Shown: positions 13,020-26,500, counted from the stretch's first letter. The stretch is 64,000 nucleotides of DNA from Dirofilaria immitis (GCA_024305405.1 JAKNDB010000088.1:1630001-1694000), one strand, 5' to 3'. The notes: generated from the sequence alone by a model not told the origin. A program made the numbers and translations.

Positions 13020-13640
13020 TGAGAACGAAGTTATTTATCGAATTACTAATGTCTGAGAAATTATATTCGCGAAGAATTAATATTTGTGCAGTGTTATGAT
13101 AAGTATATGGACAAAATAGCTACTATTGAAACGAACAAGTGTTTCTTATTCTTAAGAATTTCCTATGTGTAGTTGACGTATCATACAACGGGAAATTCGC
13201 TCTGCAACATTACTTTATCATAATTTATTAATTCTGAACTTCATAAAAATCAGACAGTAAGGAATATCTGTTCGCTTCAAAGTTTTGTAATAAGTATATG
13301 CATAAAATATCCAATTTTGAAACGAACAGGTATTTCTTATTCTTAAGAATTTCCTATGTAGTTGACGTATCATACAACAGGAAATTCGCTCTGCAACATT
13401 ACTCTATCATAATTTATTAATTTGAACTTCATAAAAATCACAATATTTTAAAAAAGTGAGTGGACATAACGCGCATTTCCACTCACACTGATTCATCTTA
13501 TCACAGAACGAAAATAACGGCATGCTGACCGGTAAATGTTAATGGGAATAAAAACTTGCGAAGAAGCTAATCTGACCATTTTTATACAGGTTTAATTCCA
13601 ATTACACTGAATGGTTAATGTTGAAACACTTTGTCGCAAA
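13020..13640. repeat. Dispersed repeat (second copy near 27.0-27.56 kb) with an internal tandem duplication
   Basis: About 155 bp are repeated in tandem at 13093-13255 and 13290-13443, nearly identical around TTCTTATTCTTAAGAATTTC and the stretch with TGACGTATCATACAAC. The whole unit, including the tail with TTACAGAACG/TTACAGAATGG and the ATTACA..GAATG end, resembles 26.99-27.56 kb. No coding potential was seen. A perfect 9-bp inverted repeat (GTGAGTGGA/TCCACTCAC, 13456-13486) lies in the tail. Confidence 0.65.
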
Positions 13641-13815
13641 CTCATCCAAATCAACTGATGATGAATGTTTCATATGATAATTATCAAAGTCGTAACTGAA
13701 ATATATGTAATAATAGAGTTATATATCAATAAAAACTGATAAAATGAAACTAACATAAAAGATGAAAAATCTAAAAAATGGTATAAATCAATAAATGCAA
13801 AACGGAACTAAATTA

Positions 13816-16800
13816 TTAAAAAATTAAAATAAAAGCCTTAACAAACATTATGATTGAATGAACTAACAGGCATGATGAACTAATTGTAAAATCACGCAAT
13901 CCATCGATTTGAGACAAATCATTCACTATAGTTCCGATATCACCATCAAAAGTGTTATGGAAAATACAAGAATTTTTACTTCTAGTCCAATTAATAAAAT
14001 AATTTCGTTTGTATGAAATTAACAATTTAGGTCTTCTCAAATTTAGCCGCCGTAAATTTTCTACGTTAGTCTGAAAAAAAACATTTTAGAAAGATTTTAC
14101 ATTTATTTATCTATCACGATTCTATTACCAATCAAAAAATTTTATTCTTGAAACACCAAAAAAAGCTTTCAGCCATTAAAATAATTCCTCTCCCTTCTCT
14201 ACTGAGTATTTCTTGTCATAACTTCAATAAATTTAAAACAAAGATCATTTAATATTTTTTAGCAATTATCTATAAATTAAAATAGCTCGACATCATCCAT
14301 AATAATTGGAATCTCTTCAACAAACGAATTTTGACGCCCTTTGAAATAAACAATACTTTATTCCCATGAAGCTTGAGAAGGCGCAAATTCGGCAAGTCAT
14401 CATCCTTTAGATTATTCCAAACTTCATCTTTATAGCAATGCCCGAAATGGCTTAGATCCAGAGAGACTAAACGTCTGAAAAGGATGCACGAAATCATTAT
14501 TTAACTTCATGCATGATTATCAAATTCAAAACATGTGGACTGTTGAAATATAAGCCTAATTCTGAATCAATTGACTCTTGTTGAGTCAGAAAAATTTGTA
14601 GTATCCTAAACGAGCATTGAAAAGGCTGAAATGCAAAATAAAACGTATTATTTGAACACTGAAACAACTTTTAAAACAAGAAACAAAAATCGTTCGTAAT
14701 AATCAAGAAATCAAATAACAATAAATGAAATTATTTACTTGAAATGAGTGACAATAAATGGCATAACTCTATCACTAAACGCAAAATATTCATTATATGG
14801 TAGACCGAGTGTTGTCAAATTTGGGCAACTGAAATGATTTATATCTAATTACTGTACAGATATGTTCACAATAATTTACTAACATGAAACACTGATTAAA
14901 GTAATATTACGCTATCACCTGCAAATGCATTTTTTGAAAAAAATTAACTCACTTTCGATCAATAGCTTTAAAAAGATCGACATTGCCTTCGAAGTAATTC
15001 GCAAATACCAAATGTTTAAGTTTAAATGGGAAAGACTTTTCGGGTTCTTTTTCTGGCAAGGTGAATAAAGCAATCAATCCCTCGGGAGAAACGCTACAAT
15101 CTTCGCCTCCGAACCATACTCGTAATTCTTCCAAATTGCACAAATTCTGCAACATTCAAAGAATAATTGGCGATAGAAAGCAGCAATTCATTTCACAATG
15201 CCTATTGCAAAATTTATGAACAGAATTATTACATCCAAATTAAATTCGCAACAAATTTAAGGAGTAGAAAGAATTATAAATTGGAATTACGAAGCACTTC
15301 ATTTCATAACCTTCTAAAAATCGGAAATATAAGTTATCGTATGTAGTGAAGTTTTCAGAAATTTATTAGATTCCTAAAAATATTCCTTCATAATCTCTAA
15401 AAATTTAATTACATTATTCTCACATTCTGGGAAAGCATTAATATCAATATGAATATTCTTTTGGAATTATTTTGCTCGCCTTTAGATGAGCGAATTCTTC
15501 ATCCAACGTATAAAGACTCAAACCCCACGAAAAAACTTTTAAATTATGTAAATATCCAACATATTCAAGGCTACCATCAATAGTATAATAACCAAGATGA
15601 AGTTCAGTGAGTGTTGATCGCCACGGAGAAGTTATGATATTGCTGAAACTGAAAGATATAATATTAATAAATCTACTCAAAACCATCGAAGTATAGCGGT
15701 TACAATGTTTAATTAAACGTTCTTCAATGTCAATGATTTTTTCCTCAAAGAACAAGTTCCGTAGTACGGTTTTAATAAACAATAGCGAAAGGATTTTAAA
15801 AGAAAATAGACTTACTTAATATACGGTGTTCCCTCATAAATATGTAATAAATTAAGCGGACGTTTGTAAAGCGGTAATTTTGGATCATTTTCTGGAGTAT
15901 AACAATTTATATCACAAAGGAAGAAATTTTCCATTTTCGGAAAAACGTTTTCTTCTTCAAATAACGTTTTCAATGTCACCCATTCATCCTTACTATCATC
16001 ACAACTTGACGTCTAAAAACGTAGAGTGTAAATCGCATGGTATTAAATTTAATAATGTAAATATTTAATAATATCGAAATCGTTAATTTCTAAACTAAAA
16101 TCACTATCAGTAAATGATATGCAAATAATGACGCATTGAAAAATTGCATACCTGAAATAGAACAGCGATGAAATAAACTAGAAAATATGATGAAAAGAAT
16201 AAACTTATTAAAGAAATAAAATTTTTGGCGGTGATAATAATAGTACCAATTTAATTATTCAGGTTCTAATCAGCACTCTATTTATCAAAATATTTCATGC
16301 AATTTACGGTATAACCATACCCATTCCATATTTTCCATGTGCAATGTTTGAACATTCGGGAAACAATTTGATAATTTCCTCAATAACGTAGCATTCATTT
16401 CTTTAAAAAAATCATTATTTAGAAGGAAAAATTTTCAAATTCAAGCAAATCAATTCTTAGTATATTATTTCCTTTCTTTACAACAACTTTCTGTCAAATA
16501 AAAAATCAATTTATACTTTTAAAAGAACTAATATCGAGATGGATGACGTAAGGAAAACAAATGTCGAATAATGCGTTAACTTCAGCAGAGGGTAAACGAA
16601 TCGAACAATTAATGCATAGTTTTCGAAGATATTGTGAAGTCTAAAAATATATATACATACGAATGAACTGAGTCTTAAAATATATATAAACGAATGAAGA
16701 TTAAATTCATCAATCAACAAAGAAAAACAAAAGAAAAGCCAAATTTATTTTCGTCTCCAAATAATTATGGCTCATAAATGTAAGAATTTCTCTCGTTGAT

Positions 16801-17172
16801 TATCATACATTATTACACATACCCTGTGGAAAAATGTTTTTACACTGCCATATTTCAACGAAAAATCGTTGATTAATATCCGGACTTCGGTGAAGAAAGC
16901 AGGATGATTCGCCAAACAATTCCATCGATGAGAAACCAAAGAGAAGCAATGGATTAAATCAATCGGATGACAGTAACCAAATATTATCAATAATATATCA
17001 TTTGGCAAATCATTTATTGTAATAAGTGTTTCCTTAACGAGTTATGATTGAAGGAATTTTCGCTCGTAATGCTTCGTTCCATTAAATTATATTTTCTAAT
17101 AATTATGACAGAAAATACCTTCTTGACGTTTGAATCGGCCATAAATTCATCGACGTCTATTTCACTTCCCAT
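13816..17172 (-). CDS. F-box protein with leucine-rich C-terminal part, 10 exons, intact
   Basis: Exons from 5' to 3' on the minus strand: 17119-17172, 16823-17032, 16517-16640, 16321-16400, 15816-16012, 15480-15648, 14953-15146, 14739-14828, 14357-14474, 13816-14070. All phases agree and the sum is 1491 nt, 496 residues plus stop. The protein starts MGSEIDVDEFMADSNVKK. An F-box follows at about residues 27-65 (NDLPNDILLIIFGYC, LVSHRWN), then LRR-like units such as YLRKLCINCSIRLP, LLRKLSNCFPNVQTLHMEN, STLTELHLGYY, LCNLEELRVWF, CPNLTTLGLPYN, LVSLDLSHFGH and VENLRRLNLRR. By family it would be the substrate-binding subunit of an SCF ubiquitin ligase. The intron after exon 6 begins with GC (AAG then GCGAGC), and the phase on both sides supports it. 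A TTTTCAG lies 6 nt before the ATG. Two decayed copies lie at 7.1 and 31.8-33.7 kb. The last residues (from about SSCLLVHS) depend on the final exon call. Confidence 0.88.
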
Positions 17173-17178
17173 TGCAAT

Positions 17179-17185
17179 CTGAAAA
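17179..17185 (-). promoter_or_regulatory. Candidate spliced-leader acceptor of the F-box gene
   Basis: On the minus strand TTTTCAG ends 6 nt before the ATG at 17170-17172, the same arrangement as at the acyltransferase gene. Confidence 0.45.
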
Positions 17186-19210
17186 TTTATTTGTTAAGAA
17201 ATAAAATGCAAATATAAATATAACAGCGAGCAAGTCTAGTTTTTCTAAAAACTAAATCACCTGGGACTTTGAAGAAGTAGCACTGACTTCAGGAGATGAA
17301 TATGAAGCATAACCAAGTTTTTTAATGGATAGTATGTTTCCAACTGATAAGCATGAGGCCTAAATCTGACTCGAAATCAGTTAACCGATAAATGAATATT
17401 ATTTCAAGTTAGAATCTCTAAAGGAAAACTCTTCTCTTGAATTTTGTCCAGCATCTTCAACAGCAGAAGGAAACTTACGCCTCAAAAAATTTGTATTTTC
17501 TGTCCACCGTGTCATATTTGCGCGATAAAGGCCAATATCGCCCGGGCGATTTTGTTATTTCATTCATTCTAAAAGAAAATAAATTTATATTTAATTAATA
17601 TGGGCAAAAATTAATTCAATAAGAAATTATCATCGGAATTTCATATGTTGAAAACAAATAATAGTCATTTTTTGAGCATAAATTGAATAATTATATTGAA
17701 ATCACTTATTACAAAAATCAATCGATAAACAAACGAATGATAAACTTTCATTAGTCATAATAGAAGAATGAAATCAACTTTTAGTAAACAAACACTGAAA
17801 GCAACATATTTGACAATTTTGCCTGTAACTATGCTGATTCATAGTTAAACATTCAAACTTTACCTGTAACCACGGTGATTCATATTTAGACATTTAAACT
17901 TACAGCACTAGATAGTTTTAACATTCAAATAAAAATCGATAAATAGAGCGAAAGAACAAAATAATCAAAAACGAAATGAATTTATCGAAGAAGTTGGAAC
18001 AGAAAGTAAAAACAAACCAAATCAAAGTGACATACAAAAACGAAAATTTTTTCGCAAAAGTAATAAAATTATTAAATTAATCGTCCCTTCTCGTATAATT
18101 ATGCGAGTCATTTATATGATGTCAGTCGCGGAATTGGTTATTAGAAAGGTAACAAACAAAAAGTCTTCCTAAGATTTAAGGAATACAAATTAAAATGTTT
18201 ATAATTTAGCAGATGGACTTTTTTTCGTTCATTTCTGTTCGGCTAATTAGATTTTCATATTAATTTGAATTTAATGTTTTCAAATTTCATCATGTCGGGA
18301 AGATCTTTTGTGATATGATACAAACGGATTTTGATGAGAAATGTTTTATTTCACAAAGCCAGGATAAAATCAGATAATATCACGATAGAATTTGATTAAT
18401 TGGTTGTGGTGGAGGAGGGTTTGGTGCAACTCAAATTGGATAAAATTGGAAGGTATTGACTGTCAGGTAACCTAATGAGTGCTGATATTGATAGATTGAT
18501 AATTATCGATTGAAACACTGAATCTCAACTTCAATCATGATATTATGTGATTGGAAGATTCTTCCTTTTATATGGATAATACTTGGTCCTTTGTAGCGAA
18601 ATGTGACTTGCAGTATTATGCAACAATCAGTATCGGTTATCAAACAAACGACAAGAAATATAGGCAATATTTACAATATTTCAAGTAATTAAATAAATCT
18701 TAGTCCTGGCAATATTCCAGATAATAAATATGTAAATCAGGAGATGAGATAATAAAGCATCTTTGTATGATATTTGGATAAATGATTCATTTGTCCGAGA
18801 ATATATAAATAAAATTCTTATATTTCTATCATATTTGTATTTTATAATTTGGCTTTTCCGACATTGAATGTAAAGAATTAGATCAATTCTTCTTTTTCTG
18901 CTGCAATTTTGCCACTTAATAATTATTAGTGATAAAACGTATTGATAATTAGTTTGCTTTGAAATATTAAATGAGATATTTGATTTGTTTTAGTTATTTA
19001 AATGCAAAAAAATTAAAATCAAATTTTTCTCATCGGTGGCTTATTGATAAAATAACTTTGCTCTAAATATCAGACAAATTGTCATCATTATTATTCATAT
19101 TTTTATAAATGTATCAAATGATTCGTTGGTTTTCCAAATGATTTAAAAAAAAGATCATTAATAACTAAACTTGAATCAATTTTTCGTCAAACGAAAATAT
19201 AGCATATTGC
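17186..19210. repeat. Duplicated block, copy B (flank of the F-box gene)
   Basis: Non-coding flank upstream of the intact F-box gene. It matches copy A (7.2-9.6 kb) over most of its length and copy C (32.7-33.7 kb) around 17430-17560 and 18050-18290. At about 19210 it passes into decayed acyltransferase exons, while copy A at the matching point (9610) passes into BAR-gene flank. This is a recombination junction. No intact gene is seen inside. Confidence 0.7.
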
Positions 19211-19230
19211 TTTGCTACAGTAATCCTTCA

Positions 19231-19740
19231 GAATGAAGCATTTCTATTGTCACGAGGAATATCACTGAATTTCGCAATGAAAACCCGAAGTAAAATGATT
19301 CATAACTGAAATGGATCAATTGTTTCGTGGTATCAACGAAATTGATATTGATGAAGATTTCTGATTATGATTTGTGCACCTGATTCTAATTGTTATAAAG
19401 CATGTGCATGCATAATATACAGCATGTTACATATTATTTTTTGTCATTTTTAAAGACTTCAAAAGATTGAAAGTCAAAATATAAACAGATATGAAATATT
19501 TTAGCGAAACTCTTATTAATTTTTCAATAGAAAATTTGGATACTTTTAAAAAAATATTTTAGAATGTAAAGAGTACGGACGTCATATGTCGTAACTTTAT
19601 ATACAATAGTTAGTCCGATTTGTCAATTTGAAAACTATCTCTACAAACCATTCCTAATTTTGTAAAAATGACTGCGAAATATCGAATTGGTAAAAATCTT
19701 ATTTACAAAATGCGTTATTTCCTCAATTCCAAATTTTGAA
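19231..19740 (+). pseudogene. Decayed copy of NRF acyltransferase exons 2-3
   Basis: 19231-19420 matches 1351-1540 (GCATTTCTATTG, AATTTCGCAATG, AAATGGATCAATT, GCATGTGCATGCATAATATAC), and 19640-19720 matches 1730-1810 (CTCTACAAACCAT, TCTTATTTACAAAATGCG). The copy carries stops and frame changes (AAC TGA in the exon 2 counterpart), and about 60 bp unrelated to the parent are inserted at 19573-19630. No later exon of the gene was found here. Confidence 0.75.
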
Positions 19741-19953
19741 TTATATGAACATTTTTCTGAAGAAAATGTATTTTCATCAGTCTTATGAAAATCAAAATCA
19801 TATGAATCACTTTCGTTCTGAATTTTACGATAATATCGAAAAAAAAATGCTATGTAAAAAACTGTACATGTGCGATTTAGAAATCGCAAAAAGTTAGTTT
19901 GACCAATCAAACCAACTATTATACATGAAATTGCGACATATGATGTCCTAGGC
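19573..19953. mobile_element. Inverted-repeat pair enclosing the decayed exon (possible MITE ends)
   Basis: The left arm starts at 19575 (GGACGTCATATGTCG) and the right arm, read on the other strand, starts at about 19952 (GGACATCATATGTCG). They stay similar for about 50 bp, with ATACAATAGTTAGTC against ATAATAGTTGGTTT. No transposase frame is present. The material between the arms includes acyltransferase-derived sequence, so a simple MITE is not certain. Confidence 0.4.
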
Positions 19954-20600
19954 AATCTGTAGCTGCATGTTAACATTATGAATGTTCGATAGCAAGTATT
20001 CTTGCGACTTTACAGAAAATTTTTTCATTTATCTTTGCTAATCAATTATTTAATATCCCATTGTGACTTTCTCGTTTAAGCAAATAATTTTTTCATAAAA
20101 GTTCCAAAAAATTTTTCCAAGATGGTCGTTGAAATATTCTAAAGAAAAAGCTTTCTTATTCAGTTTCCGTTTATACCTTCAAAACTATAATATCATTATA
20201 CAATTTTTCCAAAATTCTTGAAACTAGAGTTGATCGATTTTTGGTAAAACTGTTGGTAGTAGCCAATTTTTTACGCCAGATATATACGAGAATGATATGA
20301 TATTATATGTAACCATTATGTTGAAAATTCCAATCTAAGCTGATGATATTTAAAAAATTGGTGAAAAAGAAATCTTAGTATGCAATTGTATAATCAAAAT
20401 CTTGATCAATTGTTGCATCCATCTTTATTTGCCCTGCTTTAATTTTAAATAAGTTGAAATTATTTAAGTAAAAGTTCAAACAAAAGGCGCAGAATCCAAA
20501 TTCAGTTTATTTTCATATTCAAACGGAATTTGAGCGTTGGGAAAATTTTTTGACGAATATTTTTCCAGTGAATACTTCTTTCTTCCATTGTAATGTATAT
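19954..20600. other. No feature seen
   Basis: AT-rich sequence without long open frames or clear repeats. The Val/Glu-type repeat starts to become visible from about 20600. Confidence 0.5.
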
Positions 20601-22680
20601 TTTCTATTAAGGAGAAGAAATTGATGTTAAAGAATTACTTCGACTAGCTCTTGATAATTCCAGGCTAGGAAATGCTGAAATGAGACGAGATTGAAGGATT
20701 TTAGTTTCATTTAGAAACTTTGAAAAACAAATTATAGATGCTGCCATCATTGCTAGCATGTTAAAGCATTAGAAATCAGAAGACGTCGAAATATAAAAAT
20801 CAAATATCCCACAGACAATTGAGCTGCTGAAAGATAAATTATTTGTTATTACTGACATGATTAGTAAAAAAAACTGTTTTCCTTTCGAACTTTTTGAAAT
20901 AGAAAGCACTGTTGTCTGGAATGCTGCTGAAATAAAAGAAAACATTTCTTGTTGCTGCAACTGTTAGAGAAGAATCTGATGTTGTTCATGAAAGTTGACA
21001 TGAATGAGATTTTCAAAAATTATTAAAATGATTGGAGAAAAAATTGCTAATGTTTTAGAATCTGCTCAAGAACACTTGTTATTCGAGTTAAGAGTTGCTG
21101 AAAAGTAAACAGCCGTTTCGGATTTATTGTAAAAATTGCTAGGCTGCTGGCGATGATAATAAAAAGACGCTGCTGTTGTAGTTGATAAGGAGAAAAGTGT
21201 GTATACCGTTACTCAAGGAGCGGTAGTTATCGCAAAAATCATTATAGCAGTTGTCATTACAGCTTATACTTTATAAGTATTAAAAAGAAGCAGTTGTTGT
21301 TGGGAAACTGTCAACGATTCAGTTGCAGTTCTAATTAATGGAAAAGTTGGTGTGAAAAATAAGTAATATCGAACAAGTTACTGAAGACTATGTAGCAATT
21401 GCTGTAACTGTAGAAGAAGATGTTTCAGCTGCGAAATTGCTAACTTAGAGGCTTCTGCTGCAGCAGAAGTTCTTGAAGAAGGAAATATCGTTGTTGAACT
21501 TATTGGAGAAGACAAGGAAAACTCTATTCCTGTTGGCGAACTTGTTGAAAAAGATTCTGCTGTTCGTGTAGCTGCTGAAGGAGTTAATGTGGAGAATTCT
21601 ATTGTTGCTGGAGAAGTTGAAGAAGACGATTCAGCTGTCGTTGTTGTTGTTGTCGATGCAGTTAGTATTGAAGAGTTCGTTTCTATTGGAGAAGTTGATG
21701 TAGAAAATATTGTTGCTGACGAATCTGAAGAAGACGATTCAGCTGTCGTTGTTGTTGTTGATGAAGTTAATGTAGAAAAGTCTATTGTTGTTGACGAATT
21801 TGCTGAAAAAGATTCTGCTCTTCCTGTAGCTGCTGAAGAAGTTAATGTGGAGAATTCTATTGTTGTTGGAGAAGTTGAAGAGGACGATTCAGCTGTCGTT
21901 GTTGTTGTTGTCGATGGAGTTAGTATTGAAGAGTTCAGCGAATTTGTTGAGAAAGATTCTGCTGTTCGTGTAGCTGCTGAAGGAGTTAATGTGGAGAATT
22001 CTATTGTTGTTGGAGAAGTTGAAGAGGAGGATTCAGCTGTTGTTGCTGCTGATGAAGTTGATGTAAAAAGTCTATTGTTGTTGGCGAGTTTGTTGAAGAT
22101 TCAACTGTTGTTGTTGTTGTTGTTGATGCAGTTAGTATTGAAGAGTTCGCCTCCATTGTAGAAACTGACGTAGAAAATATTGTATTTGGCGAAGGTGAAG
22201 AAGATTCAGCTGTTGCTGTAGTTATGGAAGAAGTTAATGTGGAAAAATCTGTTGCTGTTGGTGAATTTGTTGAAGACGATTCAACTGCTGTTGTAGCTAT
22301 TGAAGGAAATTCATTTGTTGTAATTTTTGGAGTTGATGTGGAAATTTCTGTTGTTGTTGGGGAAGATGTTGCAATTATTTGATATAACATTTTTAAACAA
22401 TAACAATTTGGTGGAAAAGTTGGTAAAGGAGGCATTTTCGCTGTTACAGAAGTTGTTGAAGACGGAATGATGGTTGTTGAATTTGTTCGAAGACCTGATG
22501 TTGAAGGAATTATTGAAGACAATGATATTGTCGTCGGGGAAGCTGTCAAAGATGAAGATGCTGTTGTGATCATTGAAGTTGCTTCTGAATCTCTTGCTGT
22601 TGAGGAAATTGATGGAGATAAGGTCGAAGATGATGTCGATTTGAATGGCTGAAGTAATGCAAGCTTATTTTGATGAAGAG
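20600..22680. repeat. Long GTT/GAA-rich coding-like repeat; open on both strands
   Basis: From about 21400 the plus strand reads a repeat of about 36 residues with the pattern VNVENSIVVGEVEEDDSAV, a Val run, then SIEEF. It is open from 21385 to 22161 without any ATG. One missing base near 22062 shifts the frame, and the same pattern continues to a stop near 22381. Another piece (EVVEDGMMVVEF) runs from 22427 to 22652. The minus strand has an ATG-started open frame of 232 codons (22001-22699) rich in Ser, Thr and Pro (TTTTTTVESS, NSPTTIDFS), a mucin-like composition without a signal peptide. From 20600 to 21380 related units are broken by many stops. Both readings arise from one expanded nucleotide repeat, so which strand codes, if either, is undecided. 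Confidence 0.55.
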
Positions 22681-22699
22681 GTGTTATTGTAAGAATCAA

Positions 22700-23523
22700 T
22701 TTTGTTCTTTAGTTAAAAAAATTTAATTTAACATCTTTTTTTCTATATCTTTTAAAATTTTTTTCATTCACTGTTACATCCATCATATGACTTTTTTGAA
22801 AAAATTTCTTATTTTTAACTCATTCCATGTATTGCTAGATTACTAATAATTATCTTAAATTTTCTTTCTATTCATATAATTTCATAGTATTTCCTATAAA
22901 ATAACATGAGCCTATTTATCTAAAAACCAAAAAAAAAAAGAAAAATAGCAGATATGATTTTATGTAGGAACAGTGAAAACATGCTGGATTGTTGGTTTAC
23001 TTTCTTTAACAATTTTGGCGTCATATCAAGATTACTAAAGATTATTTTTCTCAATCCTTTTATTCATTTTTAAATTAAAAATTTCACGTTAAGATTCTAT
23101 GATATTTGCAGTCAGGAAAAAAGTCAGAAGAAAACAAAGCAAAATTATTCCTCTGATGCTGTTTATCAATTATATTGAAACAATATTAATTATGACAGAA
23201 GGGAAGAGGGATTATAAAAGTTCGATAAAAATAAAAATACACGATTCTTTAATCGCATAGAAAACCATTGAATTAATGCAAGAATAGATTTCCGAATGAA
23301 AAATTTCCGATTTGAATAAATTAACATACTAACAACTCAGTTATCAAACGAAACTCTAATAAGCACTGACATCATCAGCGACATATGCCTCGAAAATCTA
23401 AACTTTACGATATCGAGCAATTAGTATAGTATTGACCATTTCATTTCTAAAATGGTTTTTGAAAGGTAATCGCTTCCTAATTTGAAAAACAGCACACACA
23501 GACACACACACACACATACACAG

Positions 23524-23561
<38 letters not shown>

Positions 23562-26500
23562 ACATGCACATATGTACTGATATACGATAGTTATTTATGC
23601 ATAAAAAAGAAGGAACATTGATGCAAACATGCTAAAATTAGATCACTTATTGAAATTGGTAAATTCTATTTAGCAGATTATCATTTAAAGTTAGCCAAAT
23701 CGAATTTTTGAGTTTTCCTTTTTTTTTCAAATTTCTAATTTTCATCAAAAGATAACCGATTGCTATATTCCATTTTAAATTGGAATACCAGAGAATTATC
23801 ATCTTATTAATAAGATAAACTGATTGAGAGTAATAACCATTTAAAATAAATTAAATACCATTGCATAAGACGAAGAGATTATAATGAACAGGAAAGCGAT
23901 TCCTTGCTTGTTGTTCATCGTTCAATACGATTAATTTGAATTCAAATTGAACAAAAAGCAATCAACTGCAAATCAAAACATTAAGCGCTTCATTTTTAAG
24001 CATTTCATTAATTATAATACTGTTGTATTAAATCAACTATCATATCAAATCAAAATAATATTAATGTATCAGTAGCATTGAACTAGAGCATCAACCATAA
24101 ATTTATTATAGTTTGAAAAATCTTAGTGCAATCCCTTGGTAAGCGTTAAATTTTTAATATTATTAAATCTTTTCTTAGATCTATGTATAAACAAACTTTC
24201 GCTGTACGATGCTCAATTTTGTCTTTTGCAATTTGATGAAAAAAATTATGAAGAATCATATAGTCTTTAGATTCCAATCTGGCGATAATATACTGAAATT
24301 GTTATAGGGTCAGCGCTTTAACTTATACTGCAAAATTCAAAAACATTTATATGCGAATTGTTTTCATTTTGTATCTACGAAATTTCCATTGAATTAAATT
24401 GAATTGATGGCATTGTGCTTCAAAATTGCATTTCTCATCCAAAACTTGAGGAAAAAAATATGCATTGCTTAGAGAAGGAATACGTACCATAGTCATTGTT
24501 TTTCTATTTAAATGGGTGAGGTTTTATTATAATAAAAGAAAATCAAAGAAATGTTCCTTTTCTTATTTTGTAAAATTAAAATAAAAAAAAGACTATTCTG
24601 GTTGTATAATAGAAACTCAGCCGATACTGAACAATTTTTCCTTTTGTTCAATACTCGTGTTTTCTCGAAGATGTTAGCAAAAACGAATGGTAACGAACCA
24701 ATCATTACTTCAGGCATTTTATATATTAGTAATCGCTCATATCGAATTATCGAAGTCGGAATAACATGCTATTTGAAATAAAATGTTGTACATATACAGT
24801 GCGTCATCAATGCACAGTTTTTTTATATTATTAATGTATAAATTGCATAAATGCACATTGTTTAAAGCATTAACAAATAACAAAAGTAAACTTCATTTAT
24901 CAAAAATTCTCTGAAAACCTGTATCCAAATTTTTGCAAAATTAAAAATTCAGTAGACGAAATATTTATCAGAAACTAAAAGTTTGAATTGTATTCATATT
25001 AAATGCCATTAAATTAAGTTAAAAATAGATTCAATTTTAATTTATTTTGAAATATTTCGTCTGATTTAATATTCAATTAATAGGTATTGCGCAAAATTAT
25101 TTTTGTCTTACATAGTTTTAACTCTCAGCATCGGTTAATAAATGAAAATATTCATAGAATCGATCTATTTTGGCTAGCAGAATACGGTATATTTTTTGAT
25201 AATGCGAAATGATAATGATATATTAATATTATGATAATAAAAGAAGGAATCGTTCATTTATATAATCGCCTAGATTCCATAAGTCAATATCAGTGTTTGT
25301 CCTTCCTTAGTTCGTAGCAAAGATTGGAGCAAAAAGGTATAATAACTGTTACTTGAAGCAACCGGATAATTATTTTCGTATTATAGTGAATTAGTATTTG
25401 CAAGTCGATGACATAATTTCGCCTTTTTTCAACAAATATCACCGAGAATTTCAAGTTACGATTTTGCTGTTTACCGTTTGGAAGCATAAGATATATTTTA
25501 TTAACTATTCAGTTAATCATTATATATATTAACCATTATAACTATACCTATTCATTTTTCTTAAGAACAAGTTTTTCAATGTATGAATATCAGGAAGCAT
25601 TGGCAATTTAAATTATTGTACTGCTACCGACATTTATATCGCTATAACATAAATTACGGTAGTAACATATGTGTTTGATAAAAAATGTGAAAGGTGCTGT
25701 TTCCTCTATTCCGTATTAAATTATTTATTTGCAAAAGTTTTGGTTTATTTAGGAAGAAATAAAAGATTGCATTCCTTCACTATTATTTGCTATATGACAA
25801 AATATAATATAGAAATTAACATTTCCTAGGAAATTTCGACCAGATTCAGCAATGTTGCCCTTTTCATAGTATTCATTTATATTAGATAAACGTAAAAATG
25901 GTTGATAGGTTGTGTTAAAATGTTAATTTATTCAGTTATATCAATATATATTATATTAGAAAATTGCAGCAGATAAAATCCAAGATAAATGAAATATCTT
26001 AGATAATGATCATACATTATGGCGTAAATGTTTTTAGCAATACAATAATATGTTGGAATGATTTCAATCGGATTCTAATCAATTCAATTTTCTAATTCAA
26101 TTAATATTTTCTAAGTTATTCTGCAGCAAACATTTCAAAATGCGATCACATGTTAACATTTTCTATCAGCCATTTCTGATATTAGCAATTTATTTCAAGT
26201 AAAATTTCATTTGCTTCGATTGTTATCAGACGGTAACATGCTATTATCAAGCGTGAATTAGAAATATTATTTACCATATATTGATTCCTAATCTTTTAAT
26301 TGCAATCCTTCGTTCTTATAAATCATAGGACCGTGAAAAGAATTGAAAAATGTCTTAACTCTAAAACGTTTGAAAAATTTCTTAACTCTAAAATCCATCT
26401 ATAGATGAAAGATTGTGGCATAATTTGAAGACAGCATTTTCGAAAATAGGGCGAATGATCTTCTTGATGATGTGATTCCACTGCATTGGCAATAAGATAT

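Noticed and set aside
15660..15782. Extra F-box gene exon reading EEKIIDIEERLIKH
   Set aside because: The stretch lies in an intron whose donor (15815) and acceptor (15649) close the phase without it; no acceptor precedes it in the right phase.
19641..19976. 111-codon minus-strand frame
   Set aside because: Antisense of the decayed acyltransferase exon and inverted-repeat arms; no domain.
24508..24781. Overlapping open frames on both strands
   Set aside because: No recognised domain, splice sites or composition bias beyond chance for this length.
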